From an uncultured Bacteroidales bacterium (GTDB taxonomy: Bacteria; Bacteroidota; Bacteroidia; Bacteroidales; Paludibacteraceae), in contig CACZZL010000001.1 of the NCBI GenBank assembly GCA_902785605.1, positions 1 through 64,000 on the forward strand: a stretch of DNA of 64,000 nt. The letters are read 5' to 3'. This document shows, piece after piece, positions 9,501 through 19,406 of the stretch (position 1 is its first letter; each line of letters begins with the position of its first letter). The notes below the pieces were generated by a model. It did no database searches. It saw only the letters and a program-made list of their open reading frames with translations, and had not been told where the DNA came from. The position numbers and the translations under genes are program-made.

Positions 9501-12500
9501 TACCTCTTGAAGAAAAAATACCATACGCGGCTGATGTTTTTGCCGTGGCGGTGAATTTTCCACCGGAGATAGTGATTGTTCCTGCATTTACAAGTCCCGC
9601 AGCCGTTTTTCCCGTTTTTGCAATTGCCGTAAATGTTCCTCCTGCAATAGTACTACCCGTAGAAGACGCCGGAATATAAACTGCGTATGCAGTATTGGTA
9701 CGCGCTTTGGCTATTACTTTTACGGTAGAAGTAGAAGGAATAGTTACAACGCCTTTATATGTAGTACTCTTATACTGTGTATATATACCGTATGCTTTGG
9801 TTGAACCGGCATTCTTTATTGTATCGTTAGTAGCCTCGATTATACCGCCATTGATAGTAGCCTCTCCGAGCAAATTGATACCGTAAGAAGTATTCGAATA
9901 TGCGTGACCGATAATATGGCCACCATTGATTGTCAGTTTTTTAGAATAATTATATATTCCACCAGCAGTAGTGCTTGCATTGGTCTGACCTTTAATTAAT
10001 CCGTCGTTGATTGTAACGACCGAAGTGGTACTTTGCGCGATGAAAAGCGCATACGAACTATACTGCGATTCGCTCTCTACCGTACCATCGTCCATGGTAA
10101 ACGTTTGCCCCGCTGTTACATATACACCTGTTGCCGCAGAATTTTTATTGGCAGCAGCAGAGGAATATGCATGAGTATTTTGGCTATATATTGTACCGTG
10201 CTTCAGATTGACAATACCAGCAGTAATAAAGAGACCATATACACGCGCGTTTTCGCTGGTAATCATAGAAATCTTACCTTCTTTTTCTGCGCTACTATCA
10301 TCAATGGTAAATGTCTTACCGGTAGCATTTACGTCAATTAACTTAGATATTGTACCGGAAAGCGTATGATTATTCAAATCCAACATACAGTTCTGCGCAT
10401 TGGTGTAAGCCAAAGAGGTAGTAATACCCGATACATCTTGGAGGAGTTTCAGGGTAACTGTTCCGGTTGCTGAATTAGTTGCTTCCCATGCCTCTGCGAA
10501 ATCCGCATAATACGTTGTAGCGCTACCTACTTTCACACTTGCCACGGTCGGAGCTGTGCTGTAGTGCGCAGTATAGGTAACTGCGCCGCTGACTATAGGC
10601 AAAGCATCTGCGGCATATACCGTTGTGCCATCATCCCAACCATCGAAGGTATAACCAAAGTTCTCGTCCGTTTCTTTTGTCGGAGTTTCGCCGTCGAAGG
10701 ATGGCATTGCGCCAATAACAACTCCTTCATCCGTCTCGATAGTATTATCGCCATTCTTCCAAGTAACAGTAACGGTATTGAGCGTACGCGTAAAGACAGC
10801 TTGGATGTTATCTACATTACCTGTTACAGAAGTAGGAACATTCTGCCATGTACTGAACGTGTAGGTGTATTGAGCATTGCTTGCTGTCGGAGTAGCCGTA
10901 ACGGTGGTAGTACCAATTGTTAGCACGTTGTCGCTTGTCGAAACGGATGTACCATACGGCACGGTCACGGATGTCTCGTTCACACTACCATAACCAGCCT
11001 CAACGACACCTATTGTCAGCGTGTAGTTATTCTTTACCTTCGTCACGTCAGCTGTGTAAGTAGCCGCACCGCTAACAGCCGGAATAGCATTCGCCGCATA
11101 GGTGGTCGTACCGTCATTCCAGCCATGGAATGTATATGTCCATTCTGCTGTGTTCGTCTTGCTATAATCCGGCGGTGTAAGGCTCTCACCTATCAGTTTT
11201 TCTTCTCGGCTGAGTTCGTTGCCGTTTTCATCATTCCAGATGATGGTATAGGTAGGCACGAACTGGGCGTACAACGTACCATAGTTCTGAAGAATGGTTG
11301 CTCCTTCGCTTATTTTGTTACCACCTTCAGCCTTAGTGTACCAACCTTCTAAGATGTGACCTGCTTTGGTGGCAGCGGGAAGCGCAATATTTGCACCATG
11401 GCGTACATCCGTAGAGGTCGTCGCGCACGCGCCTCCATTTGCGCTCGCGTTCCAATTAATAGTATATACTACACGATCGTAATAATATGCCAATTCAGTT
11501 GTACCTGCAGCACCTATCGTCAACTGCTGCGGACCTGGTGTTAAGAATCCATCGTAACTCTTGCGATCCGGGGTAACTGTTGCACCCGTCGTTCCGGTCA
11601 AGTTATCTGTCTCAACTAAGGTATAGTTATCATCATCAATATTCTGCTGATAATGCTTTACATAATACTTGGTATTGGTTGCCGGATTCCATAATGCGGT
11701 AAAGGTCACATTGTTATCCGGCATACTGCTGGTCGGTACCGGATCCCAACGATTGAACACATATCCGGCCTTGGTCACAACAGGAATCGTTGTCAAAACT
11801 GTACCATACGCAACACTTCTGCTTTGTGTTCCGGTAGCATTCTTCGCAGGCCATGTAGTAGAACCAATCTTACCGGCTGTACCAACTGTACCACCTGCCA
11901 AATCCCATGTCAGCGTATGGGAATTCACCGTAAACTGGGCATAGTAATCCGCATCAGCATTAATCACCGTGGATGCGGTCAGTTGCTTGCCGCCAGAAGC
12001 AGCCGTAAACCAGCCATTAAACGTATAGCCGTATTTGGTAGCCGTAGGCAAGGTACCTACCGCCGTCCCCGGATCTACATAAATGTTTTCTGTCGCACAC
12101 TCTCCGCCGTTCGTAGCCGCATCAAAGTGCACACGATATTTGAGCGTAGTGGTCGCAAAATGCGCATAGTATGTTGCACCGGCAGATGTTACATTGGGTA
12201 ATCCATTCGGCTCATAAACCTTTGCGCCATTGGCTTCCGTTGCCCAGCCATCAAAGGTAAAAGAGTTGGTTGAGGTGCTCTCTTTGGTCGGCTCTGTACT
12301 ACATACAGGTGTAGTGCCCACCTCCTGATAAACGGGATCAATGATATTAGCCGTACCATCCTCGCTCTTGAATGTCACCTGATATGCCTCAGCCACTTTG
12401 TAGTAATACGGAGGACGATTAGCATCTCCTGCTGCCAGAGTCAGAACGTGTTTCGGCGAAGGAGTATAGGTTGCCAAGTTCCCATCATGGCTATAGTAAC

Positions 12501-15500
12501 CGCCATTGATGTGGAAATCAGCTGCCAAAGCAGATGCATTGCATCCTAACACATCTCCTGTTCCTGTCATCTGATAATACCCACCATTGATCGTACATTG
12601 AGGTGTAGCGCTTGCGTCATTTTTCGTTTTTGTGGCAGCCACAGCAATACCGCAGGCGAGTGTGGTTTTCGCATTAGCCTTGAACGTACCGCCCGTCACT
12701 GTTGCAGTACCTGCCGCTGCATAGTCGCCATTAAACACCTTATATGAGTTAGTTAGATTAATCGTCCACGTCGTACCGGTGACGAGCAATCCATAGGCCG
12801 TTGTTGTATTGGTCGTATTCGCAGTAATTGTTCCCCCTGTGATATTTACTACTCCCACATGCGGCCAACCACGATTGCTATCACCATTAGCAGCAGTCGC
12901 GGTCACACCATATGCTTTTGTCGGCGCATTTGCCGTTATGTTCGCTCCGCCACTTATCGTCGTTGTTCCTCCAATCGTGCATACACCATACGCTGTGCTT
13001 TGGTTGCTCTTTTGCACAGTTGAAGTGATTGCACCACCGGAGATGGTAGTTGTTCCGTACGACAAGACACCATAACTTGTCGTGCTTGTTCTGCAAACAG
13101 CGGTTATTGTTCCTCCAGAGATATTGGCTTTAGCATAATAGCGGGCTTTAGGCGTATTGTTCGGTGTTGTAGCATTGTAATCACCAGTTACAGTTGCAGT
13201 TCCTCCACAATAAATACCTTGAGCAGAACCTGTAGCCTCCGAATAAATCGTACCGCCTGTTACATTGACCGTTCCTTGATACGATGATCCGGCAGATACA
13301 GACACGCCTCGTGAACTTGAACTACCATTAGCAATTGCCCGAACCTCTCCGCCTTTGATATTGATGGTTCCATAACCGATGATACCGTATGGAGAGTCAT
13401 TAGTTGTAGCAACCGTTTCGAGAATTCCACCATTGATAGTGACAGTTGGAGTACCGGATGCAGTTTCGATACCATACGGATTGTATGCTGATTTTACCTC
13501 AATTGTTCCTCCATTAATAGTCAAAGTCTTGCCGGAAGCAACTAGTATACCTTCTATATAACCTAATTTAGTAGATTTTGTATATGGAATAGGGTTCTCT
13601 ACATGCAATTTGCCATTCGCCATAACTAAAGAACCATTCTGTAAGTATATACCTCTCCATCGTTTGGTGTTATTTTCGGTAGTAAAAGACGTGACGAGTT
13701 TTAACTCTCCTTTCTTTTCCGCAGTGTTATCCGTTATCGTGAATGTAGAACCAGCTCCGTTAAGAGTCAGCATGTTCACGGCTGTTGTTCCATCTCCCGT
13801 TACCTGCACCTCTGCCGTGTGACCGTTCAGATCCAGCGTACAAGTGGTATTTGCTCCGGTAAAGGTCATCGGAGTAGTGATGTTTACCAGATCACGAAGA
13901 AGCTTAATAGTTACATTTTTCTTAGCACTAGCAACCGTTATAGCTTCGTTAAAACGGAGCAACTGACGTGTCTCTGTCGCATCCGTCACTTCTACATACG
14001 GTTGAGCCAACACCCACTCACTACCGATATATTCATAGTAAATTGTTACGTTCGTTTCGTCTTTAGTATAGAAGAACGGTTCTTCGCGTTCTACCGCCAT
14101 CCACCTCTCTTCATACCAGATAAATGTGGTCTCATCTACCACATACGCTTTCTTCTCTCCTTCGTACTTGGTAGCTGCATGCCAGTTACATCCCTCAAAG
14201 CAGATATAATACTTAGTAGGATCTGCGGCCTCGTGGAATGCAGCATCATCACTATTGGGCTCTAAAGCAATAAAATGTCCATCCACCAATGCCTTTTTCG
14301 TATCCTCAATTGTGTACAAGCAGTTTACATCTGTCTCGCCTAATTCACTCCATGTACATGTAGTGGAAACATCTGTTTTGGTGTACAGCTTGTTATTTGA
14401 ACCACTATACAACCCTTCTGTTTCGGTCGGGATGAACTGATGCCATGCAGAAAGCATCGTCCAATTGTAGAAGTAGTCATTAGCATCTTTCCACCAATAA
14501 TGCATAACATGTTCCTCATCTTCACCACTACAATCAGATGTAACATTGAACCACTTCATGCGGGCTTCCAGGCCAGTCTTGTCATTGGAATAGACCGCAT
14601 CGGTATTTACATCTGCGCCCGTGTTCCTATTTTCATTCTCTTCCCCTATATTCTCACCCGCCATATAGGTAAAGTCAAACGTGTGGTCTGTTTTCTCGTT
14701 TTGCTTTCCATCCACAAACCAACGACCATGCACATTATGGAACGTATTTTTTGTAGATTTAGTATAGAAACCGTCTTCGTTGCAGAGGTTTGCAGCAGTC
14801 ATAGTTGTTGTGCCCAACTCTCCATCTCCACTGGTCTTGGTGCTCTTATACCATTTAACAGACCCTGCGCTTGGGAGCGAGGTAGAAAAGATGACCTTTC
14901 CACCGCCATTACCCATCACATTAGCACCTCCTGCTGAACTATACAAGCCACCAGAAGACACCGTTAGCGTACCATCTACCATGAAGATTGCGTCATCCAT
15001 ATCTTTATTCGATGAACCGTTTCCGCGATTCTTATGAGAAGTAAGAATAGGATAATCACCACCGTAACTCCGATAATACTTCGAACTAATCCACTCTCCC
15101 CACTCGTCTTTGTCGTACAAATAAATCTTAGTCGCTATAGTAACATTCGCATCCGGTTTAATCTCGACCACCGCGCCCGGCTGTATCAACATCGGCTTGT
15201 TTAATGTTAGATCACACTTTGTGAGTATGACCTGCATATTACTATTAATTGGCAAATCAAAGTCCTTTGAGTTAACATCATACCCAGACACATTCAATTC
15301 AATATGATCAATAATAGCCGTTCCGCTCAATTCATAACACATTAGGTCGGTTGTCGGATCATACCACTTACGAACCAACGAATTCGAGTCTGTTAGTTTG
15401 AACAACGCCGCGCCTGAACCTATTACGTCAAAATCTGTTTCTTGCGCTTTACTACTCATATTGAAAGTAAAGAAGTTCTTGAGCGTGGAACCATATTTAT

Positions 15501-17001
15501 ATGTGACCGGGATCTCAATATTCTGGATAAAATAACTTTGGAATGGAAAGAAACGAGACGACCCCATTGCTATAGAACCTGTAAAAGTACCACCACGCCA
15601 ATCGCCAGTTGCAAAATCTTCCCATATTGTAGATCCACTATTCGCAGTAATAGTTCCTACATCTTGGGTGTTGTTGCCTTGATCCATATCTTGACCTTTG
15701 ATGAATCCCCAGCAGTACAAAGTAGAACCGTTATTTAACTCAATGTGTCCACCGGCAGACATGTCAATAAAACCACAAGCACCGGTCACATATCCACTTG
15801 GATTACCTCCATTACCAGCACACGCCTGACCGCCAACACAGATAGTACCATTACATACAATATTGACACCTTCCGTGAATTTCAGTTTCTTGTATATAGT
15901 AATAGCTGTTGCATTTTTTGTCTCATTTATCTTAACCGGCTTCGTCTGTACCGAATTGCTTGTATTGTAAGGCACCAAAAGCGTCACACCTGCCGGAATC
16001 GTGTACGTACCATTGTCTGCAGGCAATAAATCTGCTCCATCTAATACCGTTTCTTCGGCGACAGGAATAATCGTTTGTCCTGATACTGCTGCAGACAACG
16101 CTGCTTTAAGACCATAATACTCTGTACTCGTAGATATATTTTTGAATTTAGGCGTAGATGTAGATACAAAACGCGCACCTATACTTACATTTCCGGATTC
16201 TGAGAAATTTACACTCTTGGATAGATCGTTTGATATATCCAAGATAGTTCCAGATGTGTTAATTTGATACCAGCCAGCAAATACATAACCACTCGCAGGA
16301 ATAGGTTCCGACAATAAAACCTCCTCTACGTTATTTGCATTCGCCCCTGAACTCGAAACCGTATTCGTTACGCCACTTATTGTGGATTTATAAGAACCTG
16401 TCTCTGTGCCAATAAAGGTAATATTGACTAATTTTTTCTCGGAGAAATATGCATACAATGTCTTAGTAACGGTATTGGAATAGTATAATGTCTCATCCCC
16501 TGAAAAATTACTCTCTGAGGTCGTTGCGTTTGCTGTTCCACCAGGATTACTGCTACTACTAGTCGCAGCGGGAATAGATACCGTGTATGGATACGTTTCT
16601 GATGTAGATAAAAATGAAGAAGGACGAGTGGAACTTTCCGACCATCCATCAAACTTATAATTGTTATTTTGCGGTTTAGCAGACAAATAAAACGTTACTT
16701 GTCCGTTAGCAGGTAGTGACGAGTAGGAATTATTATCTTGAACGGGACCACACGACAAAGATGGTGAGGTGGCCTGATCTTGTGTCGCAGACGTAGTGCT
16801 AGCATACACATAGCCATTTCCCGTGCTCGTCGCAGTTACCTTGGCATAATAATAATACTTCTTCGTCGTTGTTCCTGCCCAAGCACTACTCATGCTCACC
16901 ATTAGCAGCACTAATACCATCGCTGCATAGCGGAAGAGGTTTAGGCTTGCCCCGCTCTCGCGATGACTAGAATTGTTCAACTTCAAAAATTTCATTCTCA
17001 T
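6595..17001 (-). CDS. Giant secreted surface protein with beta-helix and Listeria-Bacteroides (InlB) repeats
   Basis: The 3468-residue product has a signal peptide (about residues 1-42, ending SSAWA). Residues about 190-1000 look like adhesin-type beta structure with an early InlB-like unit (IPASGYVFAGWYQI). Two similar blocks follow. Block one (about 1040-2150) starts TIKLLRDLVNITTPMTF, then a Gly-rich parallel beta-helix with many TINGGTI-like rungs, then InlB repeats (YGYTFNGWFTAASGGKQL). Block two (about 2154-3000) repeats the order: VTLKLLQDVSGITTSL, beta-helix, InlB repeats. The last about 460 residues form a separate module (RHWNVFGVPFEI) ending VIWNDQVYILRGGEVYTATGKKVQ. That tail could be a type IX sorting signal; PorX is encoded at 48140. 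Probably an adhesin or matrix protein. It lies 26 nt after the RhuM-like gene. ATG 16995 is an alternative start. Confidence 0.85.
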   Translation of the reverse strand: MRMKFLKLNNSSHRESGASLNLFRYAAMVLVLLMVSMSSAWAGTTTKKYYYYAKVTATSTGNGYVYASTTSATQDQATSPSLSCGPVQDNNSYSSLPANGQVTFYLSAKPQNNNYKFDGWSESSTRPSSFLSTSETYPYTVSIPAATSSSSNPGGTANATTSESNFSGDETLYYSNTVTKTLYAYFSEKKLVNITFIGTETGSYKSTISGVTNTVSSSGANANNVEEVLLSEPIPASGYVFAGWYQINTSGTILDISNDLSKSVNFSESGNVSIGARFVSTSTPKFKNISTSTEYYGLKAALSAAVSGQTIIPVAEETVLDGADLLPADNGTYTIPAGVTLLVPYNTSNSVQTKPVKINETKNATAITIYKKLKFTEGVNIVCNGTICVGGQACAGNGGNPSGYVTGACGFIDMSAGGHIELNNGSTLYCWGFIKGQDMDQGNNTQDVGTITANSGSTIWEDFATGDWRGGTFTGSIAMGSSRFFPFQSYFIQNIEIPVTYKYGSTLKNFFTFNMSSKAQETDFDVIGSGAALFKLTDSNSLVRKWYDPTTDLMCYELSGTAIIDHIELNVSGYDVNSKDFDLPINSNMQVILTKCDLTLNKPMLIQPGAVVEIKPDANVTIATKIYLYDKDEWGEWISSKYYRSYGGDYPILTSHKNRGNGSSNKDMDDAIFMVDGTLTVSSGGLYSSAGGANVMGNGGGKVIFSTSLPSAGSVKWYKSTKTSGDGELGTTTMTAANLCNEDGFYTKSTKNTFHNVHGRWFVDGKQNEKTDHTFDFTYMAGENIGEENENRNTGADVNTDAVYSNDKTGLEARMKWFNVTSDCSGEDEEHVMHYWWKDANDYFYNWTMLSAWHQFIPTETEGLYSGSNNKLYTKTDVSTTCTWSELGETDVNCLYTIEDTKKALVDGHFIALEPNSDDAAFHEAADPTKYYICFEGCNWHAATKYEGEKKAYVVDETTFIWYEERWMAVEREEPFFYTKDETNVTIYYEYIGSEWVLAQPYVEVTDATETRQLLRFNEAITVASAKKNVTIKLLRDLVNITTPMTFTGANTTCTLDLNGHTAEVQVTGDGTTAVNMLTLNGAGSTFTITDNTAEKKGELKLVTSFTTENNTKRWRGIYLQNGSLVMANGKLHVENPIPYTKSTKLGYIEGILVASGKTLTINGGTIEVKSAYNPYGIETASGTPTVTINGGILETVATTNDSPYGIIGYGTINIKGGEVRAIANGSSSSRGVSVSAGSSYQGTVNVTGGTIYSEATGSAQGIYCGGTATVTGDYNATTPNNTPKARYYAKANISGGTITAVCRTSTTSYGVLSYGTTTISGGAITSTVQKSNQSTAYGVCTIGGTTTISGGANITANAPTKAYGVTATAANGDSNRGWPHVGVVNITGGTITANTTNTTTAYGLLVTGTTWTINLTNSYKVFNGDYAAAGTATVTGGTFKANAKTTLACGIAVAATKTKNDASATPQCTINGGYYQMTGTGDVLGCNASALAADFHINGGYYSHDGNLATYTPSPKHVLTLAAGDANRPPYYYKVAEAYQVTFKSEDGTANIIDPVYQEVGTTPVCSTEPTKESTSTNSFTFDGWATEANGAKVYEPNGLPNVTSAGATYYAHFATTTLKYRVHFDAATNGGECATENIYVDPGTAVGTLPTATKYGYTFNGWFTAASGGKQLTASTVINADADYYAQFTVNSHTLTWDLAGGTVGTAGKIGSTTWPAKNATGTQSRSVAYGTVLTTIPVVTKAGYVFNRWDPVPTSSMPDNNVTFTALWNPATNTKYYVKHYQQNIDDDNYTLVETDNLTGTTGATVTPDRKSYDGFLTPGPQQLTIGAAGTTELAYYYDRVVYTINWNASANGGACATTSTDVRHGANIALPAATKAGHILEGWYTKAEGGNKISEGATILQNYGTLYAQFVPTYTIIWNDENGNELSREEKLIGESLTPPDYSKTNTAEWTYTFHGWNDGTTTYAANAIPAVSGAATYTADVTKVKNNYTLTIGVVEAGYGSVNETSVTVPYGTSVSTSDNVLTIGTTTVTATPTASNAQYTYTFSTWQNVPTSVTGNVDNIQAVFTRTLNTVTVTWKNGDNTIETDEGVVIGAMPSFDGETPTKETDENFGYTFDGWDDGTTVYAADALPIVSGAVTYTAHYSTAPTVASVKVGSATTYYADFAEAWEATNSATGTVTLKLLQDVSGITTSLAYTNAQNCMLDLNNHTLSGTISKLIDVNATGKTFTIDDSSAEKEGKISMITSENARVYGLFITAGIVNLKHGTIYSQNTHAYSSAAANKNSAATGVYVTAGQTFTMDDGTVESESQYSSYALFIAQSTTSVVTINDGLIKGQTNASTTAGGIYNYSKKLTINGGHIIGHAYSNTSYGINLLGEATINGGIIEATNDTIKNAGSTKAYGIYTQYKSTTYKGVVTIPSTSTVKVIAKARTNTAYAVYIPASSTGSTIAGGTFTAIAKTGKTAAGLVNAGTITISGGKFTATAKTSAAYGIFSSRGTVTVNGAPEFNVSTGTLTAEGIYSSRGTVTVDGNPTFNVTAGTTYAYGVYAYGTIGAKGTGKYSGTINIKGGTFNVTSTQENAWGAYAGLYGLKVTVKDAENPGDTIAGQHYMPGIISITDGTFNVKAKTTKAYGLVLSKELNESGAVGTTLRSPKITVTGGKFKVESAGDANATAYAISSGNNASQATMQGGWYNVNANLSLYTAPAVSGNYHALDLVGEDPYKYEVAEAYTITFNNYDGTKLQSTAAKKGATPEYAGEDPTQTATEQYTYTFSGWDPAITTVTADATYTAQFNSTVNKYTITWVDGNDATLKTEQVAYGQTPAYIGETPTKTATAQYTYTFNNTWSPALASVTGDATYTAQFNSTVNKYDITWVDGNGETLKTEKVEYGQTPNYTGETPGKKMTTGVVYTFKGWTPEPTTVTDNATYTATFLEDKRPYPVLWVDWDGHTLAYTQRSYGDPAPPASQNTSIPTRASENGKVYTFSGWSDPVSVVEGGDVTYTALYRVDLLANEPSLPVEINEDTEVVTTTVRVSGALHIANNAKLTTTDLILEAGESQSGEILGNVLANNVYFDLAIEADRRHWNVFGVPFEIGDLDNTKLQYKNSGETTWHDMILGTHYDITYHDEATRASRGPVYDCWKYIEDLPAGNRTLQPGVAYSISLLFHVDTLRFTKKSGSPIHYSENVDLVNSNTDDATNGGWNGIANPATYHTLLATGVDMIQIHDGGEIGHDTYDPYPIASYKFVVGKAGYVQVHTTASVLSVDTAGNENPIPPVHGAPRRSNGITASELYTVELSAENMRTDRVYVKADEDKADEYTIGSDVMKLSTSQARPQIWVEQYNVKLCKSTMAPVNGQTVYPLGLYAPVAGEYTITNNQSAEVEEENTLYLTYDGLPIWNLTDAPYSIQLEKGTSMHYGLLLVRNYAPSVTTGTEEIQTGLPAAQKVIWNDQVYILRGGEVYTATGKKVQ

Positions 17002-17027
17002 ATCTTTTTGTACCTTTAAATTTTTCG

Positions 17028-18041
17028 TTATTTTGTATTTTCAAGCAAATGCTTCACTTCTTTATCGAAATCCGATTCGATTAGTTGTGTCTTATTGAAT
17101 ATCTCATATTCTTGCTCTGCCTTTTCTTCCGCTTGGGCTCGTGATATGCGTCCCTTATTCGGCAGAATCTTGTATTTTCGGAATTCCAGAAATGCATTCA
17201 CGCTGTTTGCAAACTGCTGCATCGTAAACGTATTTTCCTCCTCTATCAAATCCTCTACATAGTCAAAGAATCCCGTTACTGCTCGCTCCAAGCGGCGAAT
17301 CTGCTGTTCGTCTAAATAGTTCTTAGCAATCGTTACATCCGATTTCAATATCCGTCCTTCGGGAGCATTCTTCCACGTCGTCAAGCCCATGTGCGGTTTT
17401 GTATGGTCGGCCGTATCGTAAACGATCTCCGCTGCCGTTTTTCCTGTAATCGCGTAATGGAACTTGTTTTGTATCATCGCGTAGAAGTCACGGGTAGTTT
17501 GTGCATTTCGGTCATAATCAATACTACATTCCGCATAGATGTCCGTAATTTGCTGCCAAATACGTCGTTCCGAGGCTCGGATGGAGCGAACGCGCTCTAA
17601 TAACTCTCGGAAGTAATCTTGTCCGAATGCCGTCTTTCCCTGCTTCAAACGATCATCATCCAGTACAAAACCCTTGCGGATATATTCATTCAGCACTTTC
17701 GTCGCCCACTGGCGGAAGCGAGTCGCCTGCACTGAGTTCACACGATAGCCGACAGAAATAATAGCATCGAGGTTGTAGAAATTGGACTCTGTTGTTTGCG
17801 TTTTCCCTTCTATTGCACCATGTTGAGTGGTTGTTTCAATTTTTGCAACAACCACTTTCTCGTTCAGCTCACCACTCTCAAAAATGTTCTTCAAGTGCCT
17901 GCTGATAGACGATTTGTCAACTCCAAACAATTCAGACATAGCTTTCTGGGTCATCCAAAGAGTTTCTTCTTTGATAACCACCTGTACTTTCTCCGAATGT
18001 TCGGGAGTGTTATACAATATGAATGCTATATCTTTTGCCAT
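17028..18041 (-). CDS. RhuM-family (virulence protein RhuM-like) protein
   Basis: 337 residues with the RhuM signature: MTQKAMSELFGVDKSSISRHLKNIF (residues about 30-54, a helix-turn-helix-like segment), then NFYNLDAIISVGYRVNS and FRQWATKVLNEYIRKGFVLDDDRLK. A Fic/DOC-like stretch, HYAITGKTAAEIVYDTADH, lies near residue 195. RhuM was named from a Salmonella pathogenicity island; its biochemical role is not established and it behaves as an accessory gene in many phyla. Here it stands 26 nt upstream of the giant surface protein on the same strand and may share its transcript. The N-terminal segment suggests DNA binding, so control of the following gene is possible but unproven. Confidence 0.85.
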   Translation of the reverse strand: MAKDIAFILYNTPEHSEKVQVVIKEETLWMTQKAMSELFGVDKSSISRHLKNIFESGELNEKVVVAKIETTTQHGAIEGKTQTTESNFYNLDAIISVGYRVNSVQATRFRQWATKVLNEYIRKGFVLDDDRLKQGKTAFGQDYFRELLERVRSIRASERRIWQQITDIYAECSIDYDRNAQTTRDFYAMIQNKFHYAITGKTAAEIVYDTADHTKPHMGLTTWKNAPEGRILKSDVTIAKNYLDEQQIRRLERAVTGFFDYVEDLIEEENTFTMQQFANSVNAFLEFRKYKILPNKGRISRAQAEEKAEQEYEIFNKTQLIESDFDKEVKHLLENTK

Positions 18042-18094
18042 TTTCTTTGTACCTTAATTGTAGTTTCGCTTGAATAACGCGCACGCACATGCAA

Positions 18095-18144
18095 GCGGCG
18101 CGAAAAGCGCCGCAAAGTTACTGCTTTTTTTTAGAATAAAAAAA
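18095..18144 (-). promoter_or_regulatory. Promoter and start-site hairpin of the RhuM/giant protein unit
   Basis: On the minus strand TAACTTTG (18113-18120) follows an A-rich spacer ending in GCAG; the -33 position reads TTTT rather than TTTG. A GC-rich hairpin, GCGGCGC/GCGCCGC with a 5-nt loop (18095-18113), abuts the -7 element and would include or border the transcript's 5' end. Confidence 0.6.
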
Positions 18145-18170
18145 TTTTAGAAAATAAAAGTAAAGAAAAA

Positions 18171-19385
18171 CTACTTTTTGTTAATTACAGGTAACAAAAC
18201 AGACGACTGTTTGAGCAAAATAATCGCAAAAGAGAGGGTAAGGATGATATGCGGCCAATCGACGAGGATGTGTCCCCAAAAGAACTCGCCGGACATAACG
18301 AGACACCAGATAAGAAGGACAGCCGCATAAGGCAAAGCCCAATATTTGCGCCAATACCAGAAGATAGCCGGCAGGATATTAAACGGAATGATGAGCCAGT
18401 TCCAGTCGGTACATGGGAGATCAGATAACAGAATCAGATAAGTCATCACCGCACCTATCATCGTGTATAGCGTCAATAAGGTGTAGTCCACCGCTTTCCA
18501 AGGCGCAAAGGCTAATAAAAGCAGCAACATACTTACCAGAAGGGGAGTACACCATGTGCCTTCGTTATGATGGGTGGCATCCAGTAAGATACGCGGTTCG
18601 GCATCTAAAACAGGTTCTCCGTTGTCAAAAGTGGCTTTCTGCCAGACCTCCACCAAATCCGTCGGCACAATCAACTTTTGCTCGCAGGGATAGTCTTTAT
18701 CAAATTCCGATCCCACCAAGAAAAACAGAAAAAACCTCTCCCATGGAGCACTATCACCCACAAACATCACCCCTAACTCCCGCATTGTGTGTTTTGTATA
18801 TTTTTCATCCCATGGGGCATAATGAATGGCACCGGTTCCAAGGGCTTTATGAATAACCTGAACGACCGATTTGGCGCAACCGCGACGGAAATAATCATAG
18901 GGGATATTAGCTCCTTTTGCCGCCAAATTATCCATCACCTCCCATAACTTCTGCTCCTGCTCCGGGGAAAGATTGATGGTATATTCTCTAACGCCCCGGC
19001 CTGTCATTTGATATACACTTAAAAACTCATCCGTCGGAATGCCGAACATGCCCATCTTCAGATTCCCTTTCAGGAATGTCCATATCTTATCGCGCACATT
19101 TTCGCTCTCATAGGAAAAGATATAATCGAGGTTGAAAGTAGGGCATTGCAAATGCAGCGCGGCATGACCGAGTGTCGAATAGAGCACCTCATCCGGATCG
19201 CAGACCACGAGACTAACCGTCACAAAATCTTCAGCCAGCCGATCGATGGTGTCGTTGAATCCTTGGAGGGCGTTGCGCTCGGCAACAGAGAGGGTAGTGT
19301 CTGCTACGGGCGAAGACTGTGCCATCACTCCCATCGGGAGCAAGAGCAACAATGCCATTCCACCTATTTTCCGAAACAGAATCAT
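18171..19385 (-). CDS. DUF4105 (Lnb N-terminal domain) membrane protein
   Basis: 404 residues: signal peptide or anchor (about 1-22, ending VMAQ), a periplasmic DUF4105 domain (about 45-280), and four to five membrane segments in the last 120 residues. Possible catalytic residues of this papain-like fold are His74 in TLGHAALHLQ and Cys170 in YDYFRRGCAKS. The DUF4105 family has been renamed after Lnb, an enzyme linked to N-acylation of lipoproteins in Bacteroides; I recall this and cannot verify it here, so that role is a hypothesis. The gene starts 21 nt after an ATPase gene on the same strand. Lipoprotein maturation would suit the many lipoproteins in this window. Confidence 0.82.
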   Translation of the reverse strand: MILFRKIGGMALLLLLPMGVMAQSSPVADTTLSVAERNALQGFNDTIDRLAEDFVTVSLVVCDPDEVLYSTLGHAALHLQCPTFNLDYIFSYESENVRDKIWTFLKGNLKMGMFGIPTDEFLSVYQMTGRGVREYTINLSPEQEQKLWEVMDNLAAKGANIPYDYFRRGCAKSVVQVIHKALGTGAIHYAPWDEKYTKHTMRELGVMFVGDSAPWERFFLFFLVGSEFDKDYPCEQKLIVPTDLVEVWQKATFDNGEPVLDAEPRILLDATHHNEGTWCTPLLVSMLLLLLAFAPWKAVDYTLLTLYTMIGAVMTYLILLSDLPCTDWNWLIIPFNILPAIFWYWRKYWALPYAAVLLIWCLVMSGEFFWGHILVDWPHIILTLSFAIILLKQSSVLLPVINKK

Positions 19386-19406
19386 ATCTTTTTGTACGAG
19401 TTGCTC

